Part shown: positions 35,094-45,070 of the stretch, piece after piece
Position numbering within the stretch: the stretch's first letter is position 1
Layout: every line of letters begins with the position of its first letter
Assembly (NCBI GenBank): GCA_009392195.1
Contig: VFGY01000024.1
Location: 84,481-141,028 of the forward strand
DNA from: SAR202 cluster bacterium
Lineage (GTDB): Bacteria > Chloroflexota > Dehalococcoidia > Lucifugimonadales > OSU-TB39
Length of the DNA stretch: 56,548 bases
Direction: 5' to 3'
Program-made: the position numbers and the translations under genes
Notes under the pieces: generated by a model
What the model saw: the letters and a program-made list of their open reading frames with translations, nothing else
The model's database searches: none
What the model was told of the DNA's origin: nothing

Positions 35094-38000
35094 TCATTTT
35101 ATTTCAATTTTTTTCTTTTCCATCAATATTTTTTTATACTCTTTGGGGATAACTTTAACAAACTTATTCACTTCCTGTTCCCAATTAGCAAGAATCCTGT
35201 GTGCTCTTTTGCTTTGGGTATACAAATTATGTTTTGTGATTAAGTCAAATAATTCTTTCACATCTTCAGATAATTTTACACTTTCAACATCAACCATTTC
35301 TTTATTACATAGTTTTTGGAAATCATTAGTTTCATCAAAAACATAGGCTTTGCCTCCACTCATTCCAGCTGCAAAATTTCTTCCGGTATTTCCTAAAACA
35401 ACTATTGTCCCTTTAGTCATATATTCACAACCATGGTCACCCAATCCCTCAACAACTGCAATAGCTCCACTATTTCTAACGGCAAATCTTTCACCAGCAA
35501 TACCATAAATATAAACTTCTCCCGCCGTCGCCCCATAAAGTGCAACATTGCCCACTATTATATTTTTTTCCGGATCAAATGTAGTGGGAGTATCAGGCAT
35601 CAAAACAACTTTACCGCCAGATAATCCTTTACAAAAATAATCATTTGCATCCCCATTCAAAATCATTGTAACCCCACGCGACAAAAATGCTCCAAAACTC
35701 TGACCAGCTGAACCATGAAAGTTTATGGATATGGTGTCTTCTTTCATTCCTTCATCACCATATTTCTTGGCTATTTGATTACTTAACATTGCGCCAACCG
35801 ACCGGTTGTGGTTTTTAATAGGTTGCTCTAAAGATACTTTTGTTTCATTTGAACGCGATTGTTGAGTCATAGAAATAATTTGATGATCCATTACATCATC
35901 AAGCTGATGATTTTGCTCTTCAACATTGTGTTTCGCAACTCTATCAGATACATCCGGAACATGTAACAATGCTGAAAGGTCCAAACCTTTAGCTTTCCAA
36001 TGTCCCACAGCTGCGTTAACATCCAACATATCGGTTCTGCCAACCATTTCCCTAACAGTTCTAAATCCAAGTTGTGACATTATTTCTCTTAATTGTTCAG
36101 CTATCAAAAAGAAATAATTTATTACATCTTCTGGCTTACCAGCAAATTTTTTCCTTAACTCTGGATCTTGTGTGGCAACCCCTACTGAACAAGTATTTAA
36201 ATGGCATTTTCTAAGCATAATGCATCCCATAACTACTAATGGTGCAGTGGCCAAACCAAACTCTTCAGCTCCCAACAAACATGCTATCGCTACATCTCTA
36301 CCTGTTTTAAGTTGTCCGTCAGTTTGGACTACAATTCTGCCTCGTAAATCATTCAAAACCAAAACTTGTTGGGTTTCAGCTAAACCTAATTCCCATGGAA
36401 CACCAGCATTTTTTATTGAAGACTCAGGAGAAGCTCCAGTACCCCCAGAATCTCCACTTATTAAAACGACATCTGCTCTAGCTTTTGAAACTCCTGCTGC
36501 TATAGTACCTACTCCAATCTCCGAAACCAATTTCACATGAATTCTCGCCTCAGGATTAGAATTTTTTAGATCGTATATAAGTTGTGCTAGATCCTCTATT
36601 GAATAAATATCGTGATGTGGTGGTGGTGATATCAATTCAACCCCAGGGGTTGAATTTCTTACCATGCCTATATATTCGTCTACTTTATGACCAGGTAATT
36701 GTCCACCCTCTCCAGGCTTAGATCCTTGAGCCATCTTAATTTGTAAATCAGTGGCTTTTGACAAATAATTTATAGACACACCAAATCTTCCAGATGCGAC
36801 TTGTTTAATTGCGCTATTTCTGGAATTACCGTTATTGTCAGTTTGATATCTAGCAGGATCTTCACCGCCTTCCCCAGTATTACTTCTAGCACCAATTCTA
36901 TTCATAGCAATAGCTAACGTTTCATGAGCTTCTTTACTGATTGAACCAAGAGAAATGGCGCCAGTCGCAAACCTCTTAACAATAGTATCGGCTGTTTCAA
37001 CCTCGTCAATTGGTATGGAATTTTGGTTTGATTTGAATTCTAATAAACCTCTAATTGTGCACATACGTTTACTATAAGAATCCGCTGTTTCTGTAAAATC
37101 TTTAAACAATTTACTATCATTGTCTCTAGCTGATTTCTGCAATTTAGCTATAGTTTCAGGATTCCACATATGATATTCACCATTTATTCTCCACTGATAC
37201 TGTCCTCCTTCAGCTATGTCCGTTTTTGAAAAACCATTTCGGTTAGAGTATGCTACTTTATGCCAGTATGAATACTCTTTCTCAACCTCTTCAATACCTA
37301 TACCGTTGATCCTAGATGGCGTAGATGTAAAATATTTATTAATAAATTCCTCAGATAACCCAACGGCTTCAAAAACTTGCGCACCCATATATCCTTGCAA
37401 AGTAGATATCCCCATTTTAGACATAACCTTTACAACACCTTTATGGACAGATTTAATATAGTTGTCTTCGCCTTGTTCATAACTAGAAAGTTTTGAGTTT
37501 TTGCTAGTCGCCATATCATTAATCATGTCAAATATTAACCATGGGTTTATAGCACTGACTCCATAACCTAACAACAAAGAAAATTGGGATACATCTCTTG
37601 GTTCACCAGTTTCAACAATCAATCCTACTCTAGTTCTTAACCCTTTTTTAATAAGATGATGATGTACGGAGGAAACAGCTAATAAGCTAGGAATCGCCGC
37701 ATTATCTTTGTCTACATTTCTATCCGACAGAATTATAATATTATGACCTTCAGTTACAGCCTCCTCTGCTTCATCCAACATTTTGTCCAAAGAACCCTGA
37801 AGCGAACCATCCGTGTAAGCGTTAAATAGCATGTTTATAGTTTTAGTTGAAAATCCGTTACTTTTAAATCTACGTATTGAATCAATCTGTTTATTAGTCA
37901 AAATCGGTTCATATAGTTTAATTTGCTTACAGTGTTCAGGAGTTTCTTCCATTAAATTAAGCTGCGGTCCAACCATAATTTCGGTTGAAGTAACCAGCTC

Positions 38001-39632
38001 TTCTCTTATTGCATCCAAAGGAGGATTGCTGACTTGAGCAAATAATTGTTTAAAATAATTGAATAGGCGAGGGTTTTGATCGGATAAAACTGCCAACGAA
38101 GCATCGTTACCCATGGATCCAATAGCTTCAGCACCATTAATTATCATAGGCTCAATAATTAATCTCAATTCTTCTTTAGTAAAACCAAACGCCGCTTGAT
38201 TTTGATGGATATTTTTTACGACTTTATTCGCATATTGATGTTCTTTAGATATTTTTTCAATGTCTACAACATTTTCTTTTATCCAAGAACCATAATTGTT
38301 CCTATCAATTAATTTTTCTTTGATTTCATGATCATTGACAATACGTCCTAATTCCGTATCGAGCATAAATAATTTACCTGGTTGTATTCTCCATTTATAC
38401 AAAATGTCTTTTTCAGGTATGTCTAGTACTCCTGATTCAGAACCCATAACTAATAGATCATGTTTTGTAACCAAGTATCTGCAAGGGCGCAAGCCGTTCC
38501 TATCTAGGATAGCACATATTTTTTTACCATCAGTACCTACCATCAAAGCTGGTCCATCCCAAGGCTCCATCAAAGATGAATGATATTCATAAAAATCTTT
38601 TTTCTTCTTCTCCATCATTACTTTTTCAGACCATGCTTCGGGCATCATCATTAGCATTGAATGAGGTAAACTTCTTCCAGATTGCAAAAGCAATTCAAGA
38701 ACATTATCAAAACTAGCAGTATCACTTTGATTAGCTGGTATTATTGGTTTTAAATATTTTAGTTCATCCCCAAAATATTCAGATTCAAGAGCAGATTCTC
38801 GAGCATTCATCCAATTTATATTCCCTCTTAGAGTATTGATTTCACCATTATGTACGACATACCTATAAGGATGAGCCAATTCCCAAGAACCTAAAGTGTT
38901 AGTACTGAACCTAGAATGTACCATGGCAAATGACGATTCAAACGATAAATCTGATATATCCAGATAAAAATTCTGCAATTGATTCGTTCGCAACAAACCT
39001 TTGTAAACAATAGTGTTTGAAGACAAACTTGCAATATAAAAATCAGACCTATCTGCAGTAATATTTGCAGCTACGTTATATTCAATTTGTTTGCGAATTA
39101 TATACAATCGTCTTTCAAATGTTAGGTTGTCTTTTTTAGTTTTGTTTAAACCTATAAAAAATTGCCGTATCTCAGGCATAACGTTATTTGCCAAAACTCC
39201 TATTGCAGATTTATTTAGCGGAACATCTCTCCAACCCAAAAATTCTTGATGATTTGCTTTAACAACATCTTCTATAATTTTTTCACAACCAACTCTGGAA
39301 TCATTATTTGAAGGTAGGAATGTCATTCCAACGGCATAATTCCCAATACCTGGTAAATCAATATCAATACCCTGAGTTTGTTTTTGAAAAAATTCGTTTG
39401 GCATTTGTACCAAAATACCAGCGCCATCGCCTGTGTCTGGATCCGCACCAACTGCACCTCTATGACCTAAATTAACTAATACCTCTAGACCTTGTTGAAC
39501 AATCTCGTGAGACTTTACCCCCTTAATATTGGCAACTAACCCTACACCACATGAATCATGCTCAAATGAAGGATCATATAATCCCTGAGCCTTTGGCCTT
39601 TTTAAATCTTTATTTTTGTAATTTTTTTCCAT
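35094..39632 (-). CDS. gltB: Glutamate synthase large subunit
   Basis: A 1512-residue alpha subunit converting glutamine and 2-oxoglutarate to two glutamates. It has an Ntn-type glutaminase domain with nucleophile Cys28 in HDSCGVGLVA (residues before it are a propeptide or short leader), a central domain, the FMN-binding synthase domain (PGEGGQLPGHKVD, ISPPPHHDIYSIEDLAQ) with the 3Fe-4S cysteines in MLRKCHLNTCSVGVATQ, and the right-handed beta-helix at the C-terminus (GAIAVVEGLGDHGCEYMTKG). It is downstream of glnA (87 bases) and upstream of gltD. Confidence 0.97.
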   Translation of the reverse strand: MEKNYKNKDLKRPKAQGLYDPSFEHDSCGVGLVANIKGVKSHEIVQQGLEVLVNLGHRGAVGADPDTGDGAGILVQMPNEFFQKQTQGIDIDLPGIGNYAVGMTFLPSNNDSRVGCEKIIEDVVKANHQEFLGWRDVPLNKSAIGVLANNVMPEIRQFFIGLNKTKKDNLTFERRLYIIRKQIEYNVAANITADRSDFYIASLSSNTIVYKGLLRTNQLQNFYLDISDLSFESSFAMVHSRFSTNTLGSWELAHPYRYVVHNGEINTLRGNINWMNARESALESEYFGDELKYLKPIIPANQSDTASFDNVLELLLQSGRSLPHSMLMMMPEAWSEKVMMEKKKKDFYEYHSSLMEPWDGPALMVGTDGKKICAILDRNGLRPCRYLVTKHDLLVMGSESGVLDIPEKDILYKWRIQPGKLFMLDTELGRIVNDHEIKEKLIDRNNYGSWIKENVVDIEKISKEHQYANKVVKNIHQNQAAFGFTKEELRLIIEPMIINGAEAIGSMGNDASLAVLSDQNPRLFNYFKQLFAQVSNPPLDAIREELVTSTEIMVGPQLNLMEETPEHCKQIKLYEPILTNKQIDSIRRFKSNGFSTKTINMLFNAYTDGSLQGSLDKMLDEAEEAVTEGHNIIILSDRNVDKDNAAIPSLLAVSSVHHHLIKKGLRTRVGLIVETGEPRDVSQFSLLLGYGVSAINPWLIFDMINDMATSKNSKLSSYEQGEDNYIKSVHKGVVKVMSKMGISTLQGYMGAQVFEAVGLSEEFINKYFTSTPSRINGIGIEEVEKEYSYWHKVAYSNRNGFSKTDIAEGGQYQWRINGEYHMWNPETIAKLQKSARDNDSKLFKDFTETADSYSKRMCTIRGLLEFKSNQNSIPIDEVETADTIVKRFATGAISLGSISKEAHETLAIAMNRIGARSNTGEGGEDPARYQTDNNGNSRNSAIKQVASGRFGVSINYLSKATDLQIKMAQGSKPGEGGQLPGHKVDEYIGMVRNSTPGVELISPPPHHDIYSIEDLAQLIYDLKNSNPEARIHVKLVSEIGVGTIAAGVSKARADVVLISGDSGGTGASPESSIKNAGVPWELGLAETQQVLVLNDLRGRIVVQTDGQLKTGRDVAIACLLGAEEFGLATAPLVVMGCIMLRKCHLNTCSVGVATQDPELRKKFAGKPEDVINYFFLIAEQLREIMSQLGFRTVREMVGRTDMLDVNAAVGHWKAKGLDLSALLHVPDVSDRVAKHNVEEQNHQLDDVMDHQIISMTQQSRSNETKVSLEQPIKNHNRSVGAMLSNQIAKKYGDEGMKEDTISINFHGSAGQSFGAFLSRGVTMILNGDANDYFCKGLSGGKVVLMPDTPTTFDPEKNIIVGNVALYGATAGEVYIYGIAGERFAVRNSGAIAVVEGLGDHGCEYMTKGTIVVLGNTGRNFAAGMSGGKAYVFDETNDFQKLCNKEMVDVESVKLSEDVKELFDLITKHNLYTQSKRAHRILANWEQEVNKFVKVIPKEYKKILMEKKKIEIK

Positions 39633-39719
39633 TTATTGTAATCACGAAGTATATTTGAACCTGAAGAATTTCTGAAATTAATTTCAAATGATTGATTCCT
39701 TAATTCAAATAGAAATCCA

Positions 39720-41078
39720 TCATAATATAGGCAAATACCTACCTAATTCGTAATCTGTAACTTGTTCATTATACTTTTGCCATTCTATTTTCTTGTTTTC
39801 CAAAAATGAATTAAAAATATAATCCCCTAAAGCTTCCTTAACTAACGTACTATTCTCTGTTTCTTCTATCGCTTCCCCGAGAGTTTTTGGTAAACTTTTT
39901 ATTCCAAGTTCTGTACGTTCTTTTTCATCAATTAAGTTTACATCATGTTCAGATTGCTTAGGTAATTTATATTGGCATTTTATTCCTTCTAACCCAGCAG
40001 CCAACATTACACTAAAAGCTAAATATGGATTGCAACTGGGATCGGGGGCTCTATATTCAATCCTCTGGGAGGTTTCTCTACCTTTTTTATATGCTGGAAT
40101 ACGAATTAAATCGGATCTATTCACAGTAGCCCACGAAGTGTAAATAGGGGCTTCATATCCCAATGGTCTATTTTCATTACTCGGCACTAGCCTTTTATAT
40201 GAATTAATCCACTGGTTAGTAATTAACGAAATTTCTCTGGCATGCTTTAATAAACCGGCAATAAACCATTTCGCTGTTTTGGATATATATAAATCATCAC
40301 TTTCATCGAAAAACGCATTCTTATCACCCAAAAACAACGATTGATGAACATGCATTCCGCTACCATTGTATCCTATCAAAGGTTTCGGCATAAATGTTGC
40401 ATAATATCCATGCTTTATAGCTATCTCTTTTACTACTATCCGATATGTCATCACCATGTCAGCCATAGTTAAGGCGTCCGTATGACGCAAATCAATCTCA
40501 TGCTGACCGGGTGACACTTCATGATGACTTGATTCAACAGGGATACCGAGTTCTTCCAAAGTCAATACCGTTTCCCTTCTCAAATCAGTAGCAATATCTT
40601 GTGGATCTTGATCAAAATACCCACCACCATCCAGAGGCTCCGCATTTTTAGAATCTTTCATGTAAAAATATTCTAATTCTGGAGCCACATAATATGTATA
40701 TCCCAAGTCTGTTGCTTTAGCGAGGTTACGCCTTAATAATGCCCTTGAGTCTCCCTCATACGGTTGGTTATCCGGTGTCAATATTTCACAAAACATTCTG
40801 GCAACTGCATTAGTTTTAGGTCTCCATGGCAATATTGCAAATGTAGTGGGATCTGGCACAATGAACATATCATTTTCTTTCGAGCGTGCAAATCCATCAA
40901 TTGAAGAACCATCAACCCCCATCCCTCTCGTCATTGCAGATTCAAGTTCTTCAGAAGTAATAGCTACGCCCTTCAGATTACCTACAATATCTGAAAACCA
41001 AAGCCTTATAAATTTAACGTCATTGTCTCTAACGTTACGCAATACAAAATTGATTGCTTCAGAATCATATTGAGTCAT
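39720..41078 (-). CDS. glnA: Glutamine synthetase type I
   Basis: A 452-residue GSI that assimilates ammonia into glutamine. Signatures are GSSIDGFARSKENDM, the beta-grasp and catalytic cores (EVSPGQHEIDLRH, NGSGMHVHQSLF, NENRPLGYEAPIY and RIEYRAPDPSCNPYLA). Near the C-terminus the sequence is NLIDEKERTELGIKSLP: no Tyr occurs at the NLYDLP adenylylation site, and the length is that of the GSI-alpha class. Regulation by adenylylation is thus unlikely. A good promoter (41188-41216) leaves a leader of about 100 bases. It lies between amt and gltB. Confidence 0.96.
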   Translation of the reverse strand: MTQYDSEAINFVLRNVRDNDVKFIRLWFSDIVGNLKGVAITSEELESAMTRGMGVDGSSIDGFARSKENDMFIVPDPTTFAILPWRPKTNAVARMFCEILTPDNQPYEGDSRALLRRNLAKATDLGYTYYVAPELEYFYMKDSKNAEPLDGGGYFDQDPQDIATDLRRETVLTLEELGIPVESSHHEVSPGQHEIDLRHTDALTMADMVMTYRIVVKEIAIKHGYYATFMPKPLIGYNGSGMHVHQSLFLGDKNAFFDESDDLYISKTAKWFIAGLLKHAREISLITNQWINSYKRLVPSNENRPLGYEAPIYTSWATVNRSDLIRIPAYKKGRETSQRIEYRAPDPSCNPYLAFSVMLAAGLEGIKCQYKLPKQSEHDVNLIDEKERTELGIKSLPKTLGEAIEETENSTLVKEALGDYIFNSFLENKKIEWQKYNEQVTDYELGRYLPIL

Positions 41079-41295
41079 TTGATTAATACACGCGATATAA
41101 TAATTTATTAGATTCCATCTAAATGTAATAAGTAATATATTGAACTATACTTATATAACCTAGTCATATAATTTGCAAGAGACCCAAATATACTATCTAG
41201 CTCTATGTAATGTCAAATCTACTAGCGAACCAGAGGTCTATTAGAAATAAAACCCCTGATTCATATGACTAATTTTCAGTTTCAATCTAATGATA
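41079..41295. other. 217-base gap between amt and glnA
   Basis: Holds the glnA promoter (separate entry). I saw no good terminator hairpin for amt and no named riboswitch in the leader of about 100 bases. Confidence 0.4.
41188..41216 (-). promoter_or_regulatory. glnA: glnA promoter
   Basis: On the minus strand TTGACA (41216-41211), a 17-base spacer and GTATAT (41193-41188). Perfect -35, acceptable -10. Confidence 0.6.
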
Positions 41296-42504
41296 CTAAT
41301 CCAAATACGCTTGTTGTCCCTGCGAGGATAGATCAGCACCTACTTCTTCTAATTTAGATTCTTCTCTTAAACCAATGCCTGGTAGATATTTCAAAAAGAA
41401 AAGGATTAAGGTGGTTGCAACAAGAGACCAACCCCAAGCAGCTAAAACACCGACAATTTGATACCAAACTTGGAGTATCCTACTTGTTCCATCATCTAAA
41501 GCTCCATAACCTATTCCGACAAACAATCCCGTAGCAATAGCTCCCCACGTACCACCGACTCCATGAACGCCAAACACGGCCATTGCATCGTCTATGTTTA
41601 ATTTGTTAATGAGATTAATCGCCAAATAACAAAACACACCCGCTCCAAAACCTATAATTATTGCAGGCATAGGCCCCACAAAACCAGATGCTGGGGTTAT
41701 TGCAACTAATCCTGCTACCGCCCCAGATGATGCTCCTACAAGATTTGGTTTCTCTCCAAATATCCTTGCAGTTACAATCCAAGTCACTAATGCTGCTGAC
41801 GCTGCAATATTTGTAACAACAAATGCATTTATAGCGTCGGTATTTACACCAAGAGCACTACCAGCATTAAAACCAAACCAACCAAACCACAATATACCTG
41901 CTCCTAACAGCACAAAAGGTGTATTGTGGGGTCTCATTTCTTCTTTTCCAAACCCCAATCTTGGGCCTAATATTACCGCAGTAGCCAACGCGGCTACTCC
42001 TGAACTTATATGAACGACAGTTCCGCCTGCAAAATCCAGGGATCCAAGTGCGTAAAGCCACCCATCTGAATTCCATACCCAATGAGCTAATGGTGCATAA
42101 ACAATAGTAACCCACAATAGTACAAATAATACAAAAGAAATAAATCTCATTCTTACAGCAAATGCTCCAGCAACCAAAGCTACTGTTATTATTGCAAACA
42201 TACCTTGGAAAATCATAAATGTTTGAGAATTAGTATCACCAGGGCCACCTCCAGGTAAAACTCCTCTTAATCCAATAAAATCTAAATTCCCAAACAAACC
42301 TCCTATACTAGGACCGAATGCTATACTATACCCCCATAAGACCCACACGATACCCACAAGCCCCATAACTGTAACACATCGTGTCATAATAGCCGCGACG
42401 TTTTTACGCCTTGCTAATCCTCCATAAAAAAAAGCTAATCCGGGAGTCATAAGCATTACTAACGCGGAACAAAGAATAACCCATAAATGATTAAATGAGA
42501 GCAT
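41296..42504 (-). CDS. amt: Ammonium transporter
   Basis: A 402-residue Amt/Rh-type channel with eleven hydrophobic segments (LVMLMTPGLAFFYGGLARRKN, FAGGTVVHISSGVAAL, FNAGSALGVNTDAINAFV, DDAMAVFGVHGVGGTWGA hold the family motifs). The twin-His pore residues lie in GGTVVHISSG and VFGVHGVGG. The open frame begins at ATG 42516, but GGAGG sits just before ATG 42504, so the latter is chosen. No GlnK/GlnB-like gene is adjacent. With glnA, gltB and gltD it makes an uptake and assimilation unit. Confidence 0.95.
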   Translation of the reverse strand: MLSFNHLWVILCSALVMLMTPGLAFFYGGLARRKNVAAIMTRCVTVMGLVGIVWVLWGYSIAFGPSIGGLFGNLDFIGLRGVLPGGGPGDTNSQTFMIFQGMFAIITVALVAGAFAVRMRFISFVLFVLLWVTIVYAPLAHWVWNSDGWLYALGSLDFAGGTVVHISSGVAALATAVILGPRLGFGKEEMRPHNTPFVLLGAGILWFGWFGFNAGSALGVNTDAINAFVVTNIAASAALVTWIVTARIFGEKPNLVGASSGAVAGLVAITPASGFVGPMPAIIIGFGAGVFCYLAINLINKLNIDDAMAVFGVHGVGGTWGAIATGLFVGIGYGALDDGTSRILQVWYQIVGVLAAWGWSLVATTLILFFLKYLPGIGLREESKLEEVGADLSSQGQQAYLD

Positions 42505-42664
42505 ATTAACCTCCATCTCAATAATCTCTGTTTATCAATCTAACTAATCTAACTCCAAAATATTAAACAAGTGTTGCACATTTGTTAACTATTTGTTACA
42601 TGAAACCAAATGCTATAGGATTTACATGTAAATATTAGAAGAATGCAATCGGAGTAAAATTAAC

Positions 42665-43369
42665 ATGGATGATTTGATTAGCGAAATTGAAACCGTTATT
42701 GGAATTAAATTCAATCAAAAAACCCTTTTGTTGAAATCTATAATTCATAAATCATTGCTAAATGAGAATCCAGACATGGGTCTCGAATCAAATGAAAGGC
42801 TAGAATTTCTTGGAGATAGTATAATCCAGACCTCTGTATCAGATTTGCTTTATAACAAGCATCCCGATTGGGCTGAAGGGACACTATCTCAAGCTAGATC
42901 AAAATTAGTTAATAGAGAAAGTTTAGCTAAACTTAGTATTACGCTTGGCTTAGGAAAATACCTCAAAATATCTAATGGTGAGGAAGAAAGCGGAGGAAGA
43001 AACAAAGATAGTAATCTAGCTGATGCTTTCGAAGCCTTAGTTGGAGCGATATTTTTAGATCAAGGATTTGACACAGCCCAATCTTTTGTTAATTCTTTTA
43101 TGGTTCCGCTAGATATTCAAAATCCAAGTCCAAAAGACTTGCTCGACCCAAAATCTATGTTGCAAATAAAAATACAACAAGGCGACAAGTCATCTGAAAC
43201 TGGCAAAAGACTTAAATATAAAACTATCTCTATTTCCGGAAAATCACCAAATCAAGAATTCATCGTACAAGTCTCAATGGACAATAAAATACTAGGAAAG
43301 GGAAAGGGTTCGAAAAAATCTCAGGCAGAACAAAACGCGGCATCAGATGCCCTAAAAATTTTAGCTTGA
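42665..43369 (+). CDS. rnc: Ribonuclease III
   Basis: A 234-residue double-strand-specific endoribonuclease used in rRNA and mRNA processing. The RNase III signature NERLEFLGDSIIQ holds the catalytic acidic residues and EALVGAIFLDQGFDTA the second acidic site. The C-terminal dsRNA-binding domain (about 155-234) ends GKGSKKSQAEQNAASDALKIL. Start ATG at 42665. It is a lone plus gene that diverges from amt and converges on glyA. Confidence 0.96.
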   Translation: MDDLISEIETVIGIKFNQKTLLLKSIIHKSLLNENPDMGLESNERLEFLGDSIIQTSVSDLLYNKHPDWAEGTLSQARSKLVNRESLAKLSITLGLGKYLKISNGEEESGGRNKDSNLADAFEALVGAIFLDQGFDTAQSFVNSFMVPLDIQNPSPKDLLDPKSMLQIKIQQGDKSSETGKRLKYKTISISGKSPNQEFIVQVSMDNKILGKGKGSKKSQAEQNAASDALKILA

Positions 43370-43380
43370 TACAAACCCCA

Positions 43381-44898
43381 TTACTTCCAAATATTTTTCA
43401 GAAAATCTACGTTTACACCTGAATAAACCGGATATTTATTCAATAACGATTTTACTTCCCCTCTAGCTTTATTCAATACGTCATTATCCAAAACATAGTT
43501 TGCCTTGCTAGGCTTACCAACACTATTCCCTTTTGTGATCTTAGCTGGATGCATACTTTTCAAAATATCCGACAAAACTTCTCCTATTTTCTTCATTTCA
43601 TTAGCACCCATTCCAAGAGTAGTTGTGGCAGGAGTTCCGATCCTTAACCCACTAGTATACCAAGCTCCATTAGGGTCGAAGGGGATTGAATTTCTGTTTA
43701 ACGTGATACCTGCATCTCTAACTGCTTTCTCGCTCATTCTTCCAGTTAAGCCCAATTTTCCGACATTAATCAATAGTAAGTGGTTATCGGTGCCACCAGT
43801 TAGTACATCCAATCCATTTTCGATGCACGTTTCGGCTAAAACTTTCGCATTATCTACTATGGAGTGAGCATAATCAACAAACGATTGCGAATTCGCCTCT
43901 GAAAAAGCTACAGCTTTTGCTGCCATAACATGAGGTAAAGGTCCTCCAATTACCAGAGGACAACCCTTATCAACACTATCCGCTAATTCGTTTTTGCACA
44001 GAATCATACCACCTCTTGGTCCTCGTAATGTTTTATGAGTTGTACTGGTCACAATATCAGCATAATTTACTGGGTTAAATTCTCCCTCAAAAACTTTTCC
44101 CGCTACAAGACCAGAAAAATGTGCCATGTCAACCATTAAAACCGCCCCAACCTCGTCTGCAATTTCCTTGAAAATACGAAAGTTGATTTTCCGCGAGTAC
44201 GCACTATATCCCGCTAACAGGATCAGTGGTTTAAAACTTTTTGCTTTGTCTCTAACCTGATCGTAATCAATCAAATTAGTGTCTTCACGAACATCATATG
44301 AAGCGCATTCAAACATCCTTGATGAAAAATTATGCCTATAGCCATGTGTCAAATGGCCACCTGAATAATAGTTCATCGCTAACAATTTTTGATTCCCCAA
44401 AATTCCTCTTAGTTCCGTCCATTCTTCTTCGGATAAATTAGAAATATCTTTTTTATTTTTGTTGGAAACGAATTTATCTTGAATTCTAGAAGCTAAAATT
44501 GCCCAATATGCAATAAGATTTGCATCTGCACCAGAGTGAGGTTGAACGTAAGCATGATCAGCTCCATATAGTTCACATGCTAAATCTGCTGCTTCACCTT
44601 CAATTTGGTCTACATTTTCACACCCAGCATAGAATCTATGGTAAGGAAATCCTTCTGCATATTTATCGGTCAGCAAATTTGCTTGAGCTAATTGGACTGG
44701 TAAAGAACAATAATTTTCGCTAGCAATCATTTTCAAATTGGAACGCTGATCATCAATTTCATTTACGATAGACCGAGAAATACTGGGGGCAACCTCATTT
44801 ATCAAGCCCAATGCGGACAAATATGCGATATACCCTAAATCTGCGCCATCATTTTTTGAAATTTCTTGCTTGATTTCTTTCACAAAACGTTGATCCAT
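43381..44898 (-). CDS. glyA: Serine hydroxymethyltransferase, long form
   Basis: A 505-residue PLP enzyme interconverting serine and glycine with THF, supplying one-carbon units. PLP Lys (about 289) is in VTSTTHKTLRGPRGG, and ENVDQIEGEAADLACELYGADHA and AHFSGLVAG are SHMT motifs. It exceeds the usual ~415 residues by an N-terminal helical part (about 40 residues) and an insertion (about 135-172, DKFVSNKNKKDISNLSEEEW). Similar long forms occur in chlamydiae and spirochaetes. The frame opens at TTG 44910, but GGAGGG immediately precedes ATG 44898, which is taken. Confidence 0.94.
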   Translation of the reverse strand: MDQRFVKEIKQEISKNDGADLGYIAYLSALGLINEVAPSISRSIVNEIDDQRSNLKMIASENYCSLPVQLAQANLLTDKYAEGFPYHRFYAGCENVDQIEGEAADLACELYGADHAYVQPHSGADANLIAYWAILASRIQDKFVSNKNKKDISNLSEEEWTELRGILGNQKLLAMNYYSGGHLTHGYRHNFSSRMFECASYDVREDTNLIDYDQVRDKAKSFKPLILLAGYSAYSRKINFRIFKEIADEVGAVLMVDMAHFSGLVAGKVFEGEFNPVNYADIVTSTTHKTLRGPRGGMILCKNELADSVDKGCPLVIGGPLPHVMAAKAVAFSEANSQSFVDYAHSIVDNAKVLAETCIENGLDVLTGGTDNHLLLINVGKLGLTGRMSEKAVRDAGITLNRNSIPFDPNGAWYTSGLRIGTPATTTLGMGANEMKKIGEVLSDILKSMHPAKITKGNSVGKPSKANYVLDNDVLNKARGEVKSLLNKYPVYSGVNVDFLKNIWK

Positions 44899-45056
44899 AA
44901 AACCCTCCAAAAAGCGTCTACATTCGTATTAAATTGGTATCAATTTACACTTTCAAATCAAAAAACTAACTAAACTTTTAAATCTATGTCTACAGTTTAC
45001 AACTACGAATATAAATTTGCTTGCTTTAAATACAATTAATTGGTGATTCAATCCAG

Positions 45057-45062
45057 TATAAT
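45057..45062 (+). promoter_or_regulatory. folE: TATAAT box eight bases before folE
   Basis: A perfect -10 at this position would start transcription at about 45069-45071, at the folE ATG. I see no ribosome-binding site between. This suggests a leaderless message. Confidence 0.4.
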
Positions 45063-45070
45063 GAAACCTT

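Noticed and set aside
39666-39700. Palindrome GAAATTAATTTC upstream of gltB
   Set aside because: AT-rich, weak and without a known operator match; chance expected at this composition.
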